Source: Streptomyces xanthochromogenes
GTDB taxonomy: Bacteria > Actinomycetota > Actinomycetes > Streptomycetales > Streptomycetaceae
NCBI RefSeq assembly: GCF_014650455.1
Contig: NZ_BMUZ01000006.1
Coordinates: forward strand, 248,001-312,000
Direction: 5' to 3'
DNA: 64,000 bases
The translations under genes were made by a program, and so were the position numbers. This document shows, in pieces, positions 50,918 through 58,182 of this stretch (the first letter of the stretch is position 1; every line of letters starts with the position of its first letter). The notes beneath the pieces are model-generated. The model saw nothing but the letters and a program-made list of their open reading frames with translations, ran no database searches and had not been told where the DNA came from.

Positions 50918-51649
50918 GTGGAGGACAGCACGCCTGACCGGCGTCCCGTCACCTCGGACACCCCGGGATCGGACACCCCGAGCCCCGACGGCTCCGGACC
51001 GGACGACTCCGGCGAGCCGAACGGCTCAGGATCGGGCGGGCTGATCTGGTACGCCTCGTACGGCTCCAACATGCATCTCGACCGCCTCGCCCACTACATC
51101 GAGGGCGGGCGTCCGGAGGGGGCTGCCCGGTCCTACCCGGGTTGCCGGGACCGGCGGCCGCCCGCCCGGTCGGTGCCGGTGGAACTCCCGGGCGCACTGT
51201 ACTTCGCGACCCGGTCCCCCGTCTGGCGGGGTGGCCGTGCCTTCTACGACCCGGCGGCGGACGGGCTTGTGTACGCGCGCGCCCATCTGGTGACGGTCGG
51301 TCAGTTCGCCGATATCGCGGCGCAGGAGATGTACCGGGACCCCGGGTCGGACCTCGACCTCGGCGAGGTACTGAGTACGGGGCGGTCCGCCCTCGGCCCA
51401 GGACGCTACGAGACCCTCGTCCATGGCGGACGGCTCGATGGGCGCCCCGTGCTCACGTTCACCGCACCCTGGCGCATGGACGAGGTGCCCTGGACGGCGC
51501 CCTCGGCCGCCTACCTCAGGCATCTCGCGGAAGGACTCCTGGAGACGGGCGCGTGGGACGAGAGCACGGTGACCGCGTATCTGGCGGGGCGCCCCGGCAC
51601 GGCGGGCCTGTGGACCGAGCGCGCGGTAGCCAACCTCCTGACGGAGTGA
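50918..51649 (+). CDS. gamma-glutamylcyclotransferase-like protein
   Basis: This 243-residue protein has the GGCT-like opening LIWYASYGSNMHLDRLAHYI (YGSN is the family's substrate-binding loop) and a conserved FYDPAADGLVYARAHLVTVG. Members of this actinobacterial group are sometimes annotated as histone deacetylases, which the fold does not support. It has a 42-residue Asp/Pro/Gly/Ser-rich N-terminus (DTPGSDTPSPDGSGPDDSGE) that looks like a linker expansion. GTG 50918 follows GGAGG by eight bases. Other starts in the expansion are possible. Confidence 0.78.
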   Translation: MEDSTPDRRPVTSDTPGSDTPSPDGSGPDDSGEPNGSGSGGLIWYASYGSNMHLDRLAHYIEGGRPEGAARSYPGCRDRRPPARSVPVELPGALYFATRSPVWRGGRAFYDPAADGLVYARAHLVTVGQFADIAAQEMYRDPGSDLDLGEVLSTGRSALGPGRYETLVHGGRLDGRPVLTFTAPWRMDEVPWTAPSAAYLRHLAEGLLETGAWDESTVTAYLAGRPGTAGLWTERAVANLLTE

Positions 51650-51811
51650 CAGCCCGTGCAACTACTCTCCGGAGTAACGCATTTGACGGGGCCCCGACCC
51701 ACGAGGAGCCGTCGGGTCCGCCCTCCGTACCCTGGTGGCTCCGGCGCGGGTCCTCGACATGGACTCCGAACGCCGGGACTTCACAGAGCGCGTTGTCGAG
51801 GGGCCACGGGG

Positions 51812-52459
51812 ATGACGGGGATGACGGAAACCTTGCGGGTGGCGGGGACTGCGGCCACGGGCGGGCTCGTGCTGCGGCCGTGGCGGGCGGACGATGTCGA
51901 GACGGTGATCGAGGCCTACGGCGATCCCGAGATATCCCGCTGGACCCCCAGGCCGATCACGAGCCGGGAGGATGCGCGGTGTTGGCTCGACATCCAGCGC
52001 CGGGGCAGGGAGAACGGCACTCGGCTCTCCTTCGCGGTCTGCGCCGCCGTGGAGGCGCACACCGAGCAGGCAGTGCACGCAGACCGGTCGGGCCGGTCAG
52101 ACCACTCGGGCCAATCGGGCCGAGGCGATCAACTCGGCGCTCTGGAAGGCCTCGTGCTGGGGAACGTCTCCCTCAGGTGGACCGATGCCTCCGGCCCCGG
52201 GAGCGCCGAGGTCGGCTATTGGGTGATGGCGCACGCGCGCGGGCAGGGTGTGGCACCACGCGCCGTGGAAGCGCTCTCACGCTGGTCGTTCGCAACGTTC
52301 GCGGACGACGGCCTGCGCCGCATCGAACTGATCCACCAGGTCGACAACCTCGCCTCGTGCCGCGTGGCGGCGAAGACCGGCTACCTCTTCGAACGGCTCC
52401 TCCCGGCCGAGCCGCCCTACCCCCGGGACGGTCACCTCCACGTGCGCGAGGCGGACTGA
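51812..52459 (+). CDS. GNAT family N-acetyltransferase
   Basis: This 215-residue RimJ/RimL-type GNAT has LVLRPWRADDVETVIEAYGD, EVGYWVMAHARGQGVAPRAV (the acetyl-CoA loop ARGQGVA) and RIELIHQVDNLASCRVAAKT. Near residue 90 an insert of about 20 residues (HADRSGRSDHSGQSGRGDQ) interrupts the usual beta2-beta3 region. It acetylates a small molecule or protein N-terminus using acetyl-CoA; the acceptor is unknown. ATG 51812 has GAGGGG eight bases upstream. Confidence 0.85.
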   Translation: MTGMTETLRVAGTAATGGLVLRPWRADDVETVIEAYGDPEISRWTPRPITSREDARCWLDIQRRGRENGTRLSFAVCAAVEAHTEQAVHADRSGRSDHSGQSGRGDQLGALEGLVLGNVSLRWTDASGPGSAEVGYWVMAHARGQGVAPRAVEALSRWSFATFADDGLRRIELIHQVDNLASCRVAAKTGYLFERLLPAEPPYPRDGHLHVREAD

Positions 52460-52460
52460 C

Positions 52461-52523
52461 CCGGCCGTACAGGCCGACTTGACCGATCTGGCCTACCTGG
52501 CTGCCCCGGCCGTACAGGCCGAC
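52461..52523. repeat. 18-bp direct repeat CCGGCCGTACAGGCCGAC
   Basis: Two identical copies lie at 52461-52478 and 52506-52523, 45 bases apart, between the GNAT stop and the cellulase promoter. Each contains the near palindrome GGCC-GTACA-GGCC. Confidence 0.75.
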
Positions 52524-52578
52524 CTGGGCACAGCACGCAAAACCCGCCGACGAACCCCGCCGACGAACCCCGTCGTAG

Positions 52579-52604
52579 GAGAGCGCTCGCAGGAGAGCGC
52601 CCAC
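52579..52604. promoter_or_regulatory. CebR-like GAGCGCTC site upstream of cellulase
   Basis: GAGAGCGCTCGCA (52579-52591), with the self-complementary core GAGCGCTC at 52581-52588, is followed by a half-matching GGAGAGCGCCC. CebR, a LacI-family repressor, binds TGGGAGCGCTCCCA before cellulase genes in streptomycetes and is released by cello-oligosaccharides. The site is about 155 bases before the GH6 start. Confidence 0.55.
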
Positions 52605-52741
52605 AAGCGGCCGGAGCACCGGCAGCGAAGGGGCCACGCCGTACACGCCGGTTCCCCCGTACGGCCCCGGATCCGGGCGGTCGATCAGTCCCGGATGCCA
52701 AGATCTCCGGAATCAGTGGGTTCGGCATCCTTGGAGTCCTC

Positions 52742-53740
52742 ATGTCCGGCTGGTCACGCTCCCGTATCCGCTACGGCCTCGCGGCGCTCACCGCCGCCCT
52801 CTCACTCGGGTTCGCCGCTCCGGCCGCTCCGGGCGCCCCGGTGCCCGCCCCCGCCGATCCGTATCCGGGCCCGTACTGGGTGAACCCGGCAGGGCCGGCC
52901 GCAGAGCAGGTCGCCGAGTGGCGGCGGGCCGGCCGGGACGCGGACGCGGCGCTGATCGAGCGCATCTCGCTGCGGCCCCAGGCCGACTGGCCGCATCCGG
53001 AGGGGGTCGAGCAGGAGGTGCGCGGCCTCACCGGGGCGGCCGCCCGCGCCGGACGGGTCCCGGTCCTCGTCGCGTACAACATCCCCTACCGCGACTGCGA
53101 CGGCGAGTCGCGCGGCGGCGCCGAGGACGGGGCCGCCTACCGGACGTGGGTGGACGCGTTCGCGCGCGGCATCGGCGACCGTTCCGCCGTCGTCGTCGTC
53201 GAGCCGGACGCGATCGCCCACCTGGTGAGCGGCTGCCAGGGAGCGCCGTCGGCCGAGCGGCTCTCGCTTCTCGCCTATGCGGTAAAGGAGTTGAAGCGCG
53301 GGCCCGCGACCAAGGTGTACCTCGACGCGGGGCACTCCGCCTGGATCAGCGACCAGTCGACGCTGCTCGAACCGCTGCGGCAGGCCGGGGTGGAGCAGGC
53401 GGACGGCTTCGCGCTCAACGTCTCGTCGTTCCAGACGAACGCTTCCAGCGCCGAGTACGGGCACCGGCTGTCGGCCGCACTCGGCGGCAAGCACTTCGTC
53501 GTCGACACCAGTCGCAACGGCAACGGCCCCTACGCGGGCACGGGCACCGACAACTGGTGCAACCCGCCAGGACGGGCCCTGGGTACGCCGCCCACGACGG
53601 CCACCGGGGACGCCCTGATCGACGCCTACCTGTGGATCAAGCGCCCCGGCGAGTCGGACGGCGCCTGCCGGGGCGGCCCGGCGGCGGGGCGCTGGTGGCC
53701 CGAGTACGCCCTCGGGCTGGCCCGCGCGGCGCAGCCATAA
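52742..53740 (+). CDS. secreted GH6 endo-beta-1,4-glucanase (cellulase)
   Basis: This 332-residue protein has a signal peptide (MSGWSRSRIRYGLAALTAAL then SLGFAAPAAPGA) and a GH6 catalytic domain without a binding module. Asp118 in AYNIPYRDCDG and Asp156 in VVVEPDAIAHL correspond to catalytic residues of Thermobifida Cel6A. DAGHSAWIS and WCNPPGRALG are further GH6 signatures. It inverts beta-1,4-glucan bonds outside the cell. The length fits a single-domain endoglucanase. A CebR-like site upstream suggests cellobiose induction. Confidence 0.94.
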   Translation: MSGWSRSRIRYGLAALTAALSLGFAAPAAPGAPVPAPADPYPGPYWVNPAGPAAEQVAEWRRAGRDADAALIERISLRPQADWPHPEGVEQEVRGLTGAAARAGRVPVLVAYNIPYRDCDGESRGGAEDGAAYRTWVDAFARGIGDRSAVVVVEPDAIAHLVSGCQGAPSAERLSLLAYAVKELKRGPATKVYLDAGHSAWISDQSTLLEPLRQAGVEQADGFALNVSSFQTNASSAEYGHRLSAALGGKHFVVDTSRNGNGPYAGTGTDNWCNPPGRALGTPPTTATGDALIDAYLWIKRPGESDGACRGGPAAGRWWPEYALGLARAAQP

Positions 53741-53804
53741 TGCCTCGCTGAGCGCGTCGAACACCGGGTTCGGCGGCGCGCAGACCTGGCGCCCGATCTG
53801 GCCA

Positions 53805-53838
53805 GGCGGGCTCCCGAGAGCGCTCTCGGGAGCCCGCC
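53805..53838. terminator. 34-bp perfect palindrome after cellulase
   Basis: GGCGGGCTCCCGAGAGC (53805-53821) is immediately followed by its exact complement (53822-53838), giving 17-bp arms with no spacer and a centre of GAGAGCGCTCTC. It is 64 bases after the cellulase stop, with a C/T-rich tail, and fits a bidirectional terminator with the minus-strand gene ending at 53891. Confidence 0.75.
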
Positions 53839-53890
53839 CCCTCCCTTTCTGGCGGCCCCCGCTCCCAGTGGGGCCCGCTACCGACCGCTC

Positions 53891-54052
53891 CTAGCCGGTC
53901 TGTCGGTCGTCCTGGCGCTGCTGCCTCGCGCGCTCCTCCTCGCCTTCGGCCGGGCTCGTCCCGTCCTCGGGGACCCCGACACCGGGGGGCCGTACGCGTG
54001 CGGCTTCGGCGCGGATCATGGCGTTGAGCGCCGCGAAGGGGTCGATGGGCAT
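53891..54052 (-). CDS. small conserved actinobacterial protein (53 residues)
   Basis: The reading frame from ATG 54052 to TAG 53891 gives MPIDPFAALNAMIRAEAARV then a charged, variable tail (EDGTSPAEGEEERARQQRQD). The N-terminal MPIDPFAALNAMIRAE is familiar from small Streptomyces proteins of unknown function. It lies 60 bases downstream of the next gene on the same strand and probably shares its transcript. It is below the size limits of many gene finders. Confidence 0.7.
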   Translation of the reverse strand: MPIDPFAALNAMIRAEAARVRPPGVGVPEDGTSPAEGEEERARQQRQDDRQTG

Positions 54053-54112
54053 GGCTGAACCACCTTGCTGTGTATGTGAGTTGGCTGTCCGACCTGGTTC
54101 CGTACGGAACGG

Positions 54113-54466
54113 TCAGCAGCGCAGCACCACACAGCGGACGCCCGTGGCCGTGGCAGGCCTGCGGGCGTCTTCGTTCGGGGTGGCGGGTGTCGGTGCCGGC
54201 TCGGGCCGACCAGCGTCGACCGCCGTGGGGCGGTCCGGGCGGGCGATCCGGCCCGGCTGGACGGGAAGGACCGCGTCGGCCGCGTCGGGCACGCCCTCGT
54301 TGGACGGTTCGGGCGCCATCGACACCTCGACCGAAGCCACCGTCCGCCCCTCGCACGCCTGCACGCCGGGCGCCGCCCCGAACAGCGCACCGAGCACCAG
54401 CAGCACCACGAGGGCGCGGCGCAGGGTGGCGAGGGAGGCGGACGGCACGAGGACAGCTCTGCCCAT
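54113..54466 (-). CDS. small secreted protein of unknown function
   Basis: This 117-residue protein has a signal peptide (LRRALVVLLVLGALFGAAPG after MGRAVLVPSASLAT), then VQACEGRTVASVEVSMAPE and a Pro/Ala/Asp-rich variable region ending VRCVVLRC. The cysteine in VQAC could make it a lipoprotein, though the box is imperfect. The C-terminal Cys pair may form a disulfide. It resembles small secreted proteins of streptomycetes without an assigned role. ATG 54466 is preferred over open upstream frame. Confidence 0.65.
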   Translation of the reverse strand: MGRAVLVPSASLATLRRALVVLLVLGALFGAAPGVQACEGRTVASVEVSMAPEPSNEGVPDAADAVLPVQPGRIARPDRPTAVDAGRPEPAPTPATPNEDARRPATATGVRCVVLRC

Positions 54467-54869
54467 CGGTGCCGGTGACGTGCGCGGAACCGGACAGATC
54501 CGCTCTACCGGGTGACTCCCGTTGACGTATTGACCCCGCCGGGCTCGGCGCGTCGACCTCGCCACTCCTGGCGTATCGACCCCGCCGGTCGGGCGGAGCC
54601 AGGCGCCTCACCGGGCACCTGAGGCCGTTCTGTCCCACACGTACGCGCACAGCCAGGTGTCGATGGCCTCGGCGCGTCGCGCGGAAGGGCCGGGAGTGCC
54701 GGGAGTGCCGGAAGCGGGTCGCCCCGCCACGCGCCGCCCCCGGGCGCGGTCCAGCGGGGCCGGCGGGGGGCGGAGGCGTGGTCACGGCACGGAGGGCCGG
54801 GTTGTCGTGGGACGGCCGTGCGAGACTCCCGGCCGCCCAGGTTCCCGGCGGGCCGGGTTTCCGGCGGGG
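54467..54869. other. intergenic region without visible gene
   Basis: About 400 bases lie between the small secreted protein start and the antitoxin stop. The only patterned part is a purine-rich GGCCGGGAGTGCCGGGAGTG with GCCGGGAGTGCC duplicated at 54690-54712. No promoter or gene could be assigned. Confidence 0.45.
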
Positions 54870-55064
54870 CTAGGTTCCCGGCGGGGGGTTCTGCGGCCGG
54901 TCGGTGCCCAGCTGCTCATTGAGCTTCTGCTGCGCCGTGTCGACCTGGCTCTGGTACTTGTTGCCGGTCTTCGCGTCGAAGGCGTCACCCGCCTTCTCGA
55001 CGCCCTGTCGCGCCTGGTCCGGGTGGCCCTTGATCAGACCCTTGAGCTTGTCGAGCATGGACAT
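54870..55064 (-). CDS. MT0933-like antitoxin family protein
   Basis: This 64-residue protein, MSMLDKLKGLIKGHPDQARQ then GVEKAGDAFDAKTGNKYQSQ, starts at ATG 55064 behind AAGGAGG. It matches the MT0933-like antitoxin family (helical, KTGNKYxSQVDxAQxKL). Despite the name, most streptomycete copies have no neighbouring toxin, and none is visible here. The DUF2993 gene upstream is on the same strand 128 bases away. A hairpin precedes its ribosome site. Confidence 0.85.
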   Translation of the reverse strand: MSMLDKLKGLIKGHPDQARQGVEKAGDAFDAKTGNKYQSQVDTAQQKLNEQLGTDRPQNPPPGT

Positions 55065-55078
55065 ATCTGCCTCCTTGC

Positions 55079-55101
55079 GGATGCTGGCACACCCAGCATC
55101 C
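55079..55101 (-). promoter_or_regulatory. 9-bp hairpin directly before the antitoxin ribosome site
   Basis: GGATGCTGG (55079-55087) and CCAGCATCC (55093-55101) form a perfect stem with a 5-base loop, two bases upstream of AAGGAGG (55070-55076) on the minus strand. It could be the terminator of the DUF2993 transcript or a leader element of the antitoxin mRNA. Confidence 0.55.
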
Positions 55102-55192
55102 GCGCATTCGGCAGGGTTCGCACCCCCAGAGTCCGCCCGCACCGGGGGCGGGCGGAGGCATTGGCGGCACCCTGCCGTGCGCAGGGCACGCG

Positions 55193-56644
55193 CTACTTGC
55201 CCTTGCCGATCGCGAGGCCCGCGCCGGAGGCGGTCGCCACGATGCCGTTCTTCTCGACGCGCACCGCACGCAGGTGCAGGTCCTGGGCCTGCTTGGGGAG
55301 CGTGAAGGAGAAGGACAGGCGGTCGGACAGCTCCGGGGGGCGCATGGCGAGCACGCCGGCGATCAGTTTCGGGTCGATGCCGATCTTCGAGAGCAGCCAG
55401 GGGTGGTCCACCACCACGTCGACGAGATTGACGTGGGTCAGCTGTTCGGCGAACCGCGGGGTGCCGACCAGCTCGTGGAGCTTCTCCTCATTGTGCAGGG
55501 CCAACTGGACGTCCTTGTCCGGCACTCCGAGCCGCTTGACCACGGCGGGCACCGCGAGCAGCGCCTTCGCGCGGGCGGTGTCGCGGCTGATGAGTTCGGC
55601 GGTCTCGCGGTGCAGGGTCAGGCCCCGGTCGCGGCCCGGCCGATAGGTGGCGATGCCGGGCATGTCCAGGCTCATGCCACCGACGTCGGTGGACAGGCCG
55701 CGGTCGCCCACGAGCCTCAGCCGGGCCTCCGCGCTGACGCGCAGCTCCTGGCCGGCGATGTTCAACTTGCCTTCCGCGCCTACCGTGTTGTCGCTTCGGC
55801 GGCTGAACTTGACCTGGGACGCGGCCAGTTCGCGGTTCATGTCGTCGAAGGAGAGCGTGATCTCGCCGTTCAGCCGGCCGATGACCGCGCCGCTGATGTC
55901 GCTCGGCAGATGGCCGGTCAGCCGGATGTCCTGGGCTCCGGCCTGCACCTTCGCCAGCGAGATCCGGTCGGCCGGCACGTGCGGCACGGTCACGTCCACG
56001 CGCTGCAGGCGCTTGTCCAGCACCTGGGTGAGGAAGGGGAAGCCGTGGATGTCCACCTCGGGCGCGGCCTCCAGGTGGAGCTCGGACTGCAGCTCCTGCT
56101 GCGCCTTCTTCTCGGCGTACATCACCGCACACCGGTCACCGAGGACCAGGAATCCGCCGCCCACGGCCAGGGCGACGAGCAGTTTCGCGGTGCGGGGCAC
56201 GGCGGCGAGCAGGCTGCTGCGCCGTCGGCGGCCGCGCCTGGCGCGACGCCCGGGCCCGGGGCGTCGGCGGCCACGCGGCTCGGCGAAGAAGTCCTCGCCG
56301 GGGCCGGGGCCGGTCCTGGTCCCGGCTCCGGCTCCGGCTCCGGCGATGTCGCCGTCGATGTCGCCGTCGACGAAGGTGTGCGTCCCGGGTCCCGGGGCGG
56401 GTCCGCCCAGCGCATCCGCCGGGGCCCGGCGGGCCGCCGCTTGGGATATCTCGGCGCTGCCAGGGGCAGGCCCCTGGGCGGCACGAGCCGGTTCCTGGGT
56501 GGCGTACGTCGTTTCCTGGGACGTGGGAGCGGGGTTCGTCCAGGATTCGTCGGCCGGGTGGGGGTCCGGCTCGGGGTCGGCCAGTGCGGCCAGTTCGTCA
56601 TAGGGGTTGCGGTAACGGGGATGCATGCGGGTGGGGGTTCGCAT
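55193..56644 (-). CDS. DUF2993 (LmeA-like) membrane-anchored lipid-binding protein
   Basis: This 483-residue protein has a cytoplasmic N-terminal region of about 140 residues, rich in Pro/Ala/Asp with Gly-Ala repeats (GAGAGAGTRTGPGPG) and a poly-Arg patch. One transmembrane segment follows (AKLLVALAVGGGFLVLGDRC), then a periplasmic DUF2993 domain (HLEAAPEVDIHGFPFLTQVL, ADRISLAKVQAGAQDIRLTG, PWLLSKIGIDPKLIAGVLAM). In mycobacteria the family member LmeA supports lipomannan elongation. Related proteins bind phospholipids. The exact role here is unknown. ATG 56626 is an alternative start. Confidence 0.85.
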   Translation of the reverse strand: MRTPTRMHPRYRNPYDELAALADPEPDPHPADESWTNPAPTSQETTYATQEPARAAQGPAPGSAEISQAAARRAPADALGGPAPGPGTHTFVDGDIDGDIAGAGAGAGTRTGPGPGEDFFAEPRGRRRPGPGRRARRGRRRRSSLLAAVPRTAKLLVALAVGGGFLVLGDRCAVMYAEKKAQQELQSELHLEAAPEVDIHGFPFLTQVLDKRLQRVDVTVPHVPADRISLAKVQAGAQDIRLTGHLPSDISGAVIGRLNGEITLSFDDMNRELAASQVKFSRRSDNTVGAEGKLNIAGQELRVSAEARLRLVGDRGLSTDVGGMSLDMPGIATYRPGRDRGLTLHRETAELISRDTARAKALLAVPAVVKRLGVPDKDVQLALHNEEKLHELVGTPRFAEQLTHVNLVDVVVDHPWLLSKIGIDPKLIAGVLAMRPPELSDRLSFSFTLPKQAQDLHLRAVRVEKNGIVATASGAGLAIGKGK

Positions 56645-56766
56645 CACCTCATCCCACCACACATGATCCACTCGTCCGCAACCGCTACCGGCGGTACGTC
56701 CGTTATGCCCCGGACCCCGCCGCCCGCACGCCCCTTCCGGGGGCCGCGATCGTGGTGAACAACACG

Positions 56767-58113
56767 TCAGGCTTCGGCCCCGGCCCGGTCGCGCTGCTTG
56801 CGGGCGGCCATCCAGGCGTACACGAGGACGCCCGCGAAGAGGAACAGGACGCCCTGGTAGACGGCCTCGTAACCGGAGCCCGCCACCAGCCACATCGAGA
56901 AGCCGAAGGCCAGGACGGCGAGGACCGCGTCACGCACCAGGCGGGAGCGGCTGACGCGCTCCGGCCGGCCGGAGGCGAGGAAGTAGATCTGGGCGGCGGT
57001 CGACAGGAGGTAGGGGACGGTGGCCGTGAACGTGGTCACCAGCACCAGGATCTCGAAGACGCCCTTGGACCCGGCGGTGTAGTTGTAGACGGTGAGGAGC
57101 GAGGCGAGGACGGCGGTGACCAGGACGCCGACGGTCGGGACGCCGCGCCGCTTCTTGCCGAACACCTGCGGGAAGAGGCCGTCCTTGGCGGCGGCGTACG
57201 GGGTCTGGGCGCTGAGCAGCGTCCAGCCGTTGAGCGCGCCGACCATCGAGACGAGGGCGGCGAGCGCGACCGCGGTGCCGCCCCAGGAGCCGCCGAACAT
57301 GGAGTTCACGGCGTCCGTGAAGGGTGCGGTGGAGGCGACGAGCGTGTTGTGCGGGACCGTACCGAAGACGGAGAGCGTTCCCAGGAGGTAGATCACGGCG
57401 GCGCCGAGCGTGCCCAGAATGGTGGCGCGGCCGACGTTGCGGCGCGGGTCGCGGACCTCGCCCGCGCTGACGGCGGCGGACTCGACTCCGAGGTAGCTGA
57501 AGAGCAGGATCGCGGCGGACGCCGAGATCGCGCCGAGTCCGGACTGGCCGCCCGCCTGGAAGGGGCCGAGGTTGGCCGGGTCGAAGAAGAACAGGCCGCC
57601 GACCGCGACGAGCAGCAGCGGAGCGAACTTCAGTACGGTGGCGACGAGTTGGACCGCTCCCACGTAGCGGGTACCGGCGAGGTTGGCGAGGGCCGGGAGC
57701 CACTGGAGCACCAGGGCCGCGGTGATCGTCGCCGCCTTGGACTCGCGTACGGGTATGAGTACGTCGAGGTAGCCGACGGCGGCGACCGCGAGGGCGGCGT
57801 TGGAGACCCAGGTGGTGATCCAGTAGGACCAGGCGGCGAGGAACCCGGCGAAGTCGCCGAAGGCCGCACGGGCGTAGACGTAGGGGCCGCCGGTCTGGGG
57901 ATGGCGTTCGGCGAGCCGGCCGAAGACGAGGGCCAGCGTGATCGCTCCGGCGGTGAGCACGGCGAAGGCGACCAGGCTGATGGTGCCGAACGGGGCGACG
58001 GAGGCGGGCAGCAGGAAGATCCCGCCGCCGATGATGTTGCCCATGACCAGCGCGGTGGCGACCGGCAGGCCGAATTGCCGGGCGTGCTTGCTCTGGGTTT
58101 CTTGCGTGGTCAT
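56767..58113 (-). CDS. APC-superfamily amino acid permease
   Basis: This 448-residue transporter has about 12 membrane segments with the APC signature GNIIGGGIFLLPASVAPFGT (unwound helix 1) and an interior YLGVESAAVSAGEVRDPRRN. The latter is typical of the amino acid/polyamine antiporter groups. It exchanges or imports an amino acid or amine across the cytoplasmic membrane. The specificity is not predictable. It lies between the DUF2993 and phosphodiesterase genes on the same strand, with gaps of 69 and about 120 bases. Confidence 0.9.
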   Translation of the reverse strand: MTTQETQSKHARQFGLPVATALVMGNIIGGGIFLLPASVAPFGTISLVAFAVLTAGAITLALVFGRLAERHPQTGGPYVYARAAFGDFAGFLAAWSYWITTWVSNAALAVAAVGYLDVLIPVRESKAATITAALVLQWLPALANLAGTRYVGAVQLVATVLKFAPLLLVAVGGLFFFDPANLGPFQAGGQSGLGAISASAAILLFSYLGVESAAVSAGEVRDPRRNVGRATILGTLGAAVIYLLGTLSVFGTVPHNTLVASTAPFTDAVNSMFGGSWGGTAVALAALVSMVGALNGWTLLSAQTPYAAAKDGLFPQVFGKKRRGVPTVGVLVTAVLASLLTVYNYTAGSKGVFEILVLVTTFTATVPYLLSTAAQIYFLASGRPERVSRSRLVRDAVLAVLAFGFSMWLVAGSGYEAVYQGVLFLFAGVLVYAWMAARKQRDRAGAEA

Positions 58114-58182
58114 GACGGGGTGGCAGGCCTCTCGTACGGGACAAACCTGACCATGGTCGGGTACGTGAGGCAGTGCGCCAAA

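Noticed and set aside
51650..51811. Small gene starting at ATG 51757 before the GNAT gene
   Set aside because: It is out of frame with the GNAT, short and without a ribosome site.
54870..55064. Toxin-antitoxin module
   Set aside because: Only the antitoxin-family protein is present; neighbours are a DUF2993 protein and a small secreted protein.
55274..56758. Long plus-strand frame opposite the DUF2993 gene
   Set aside because: High GC leaves long open antisense frames; its protein has no domain while the minus strand has a clear one. The same applies to the frame at 58357-60684.
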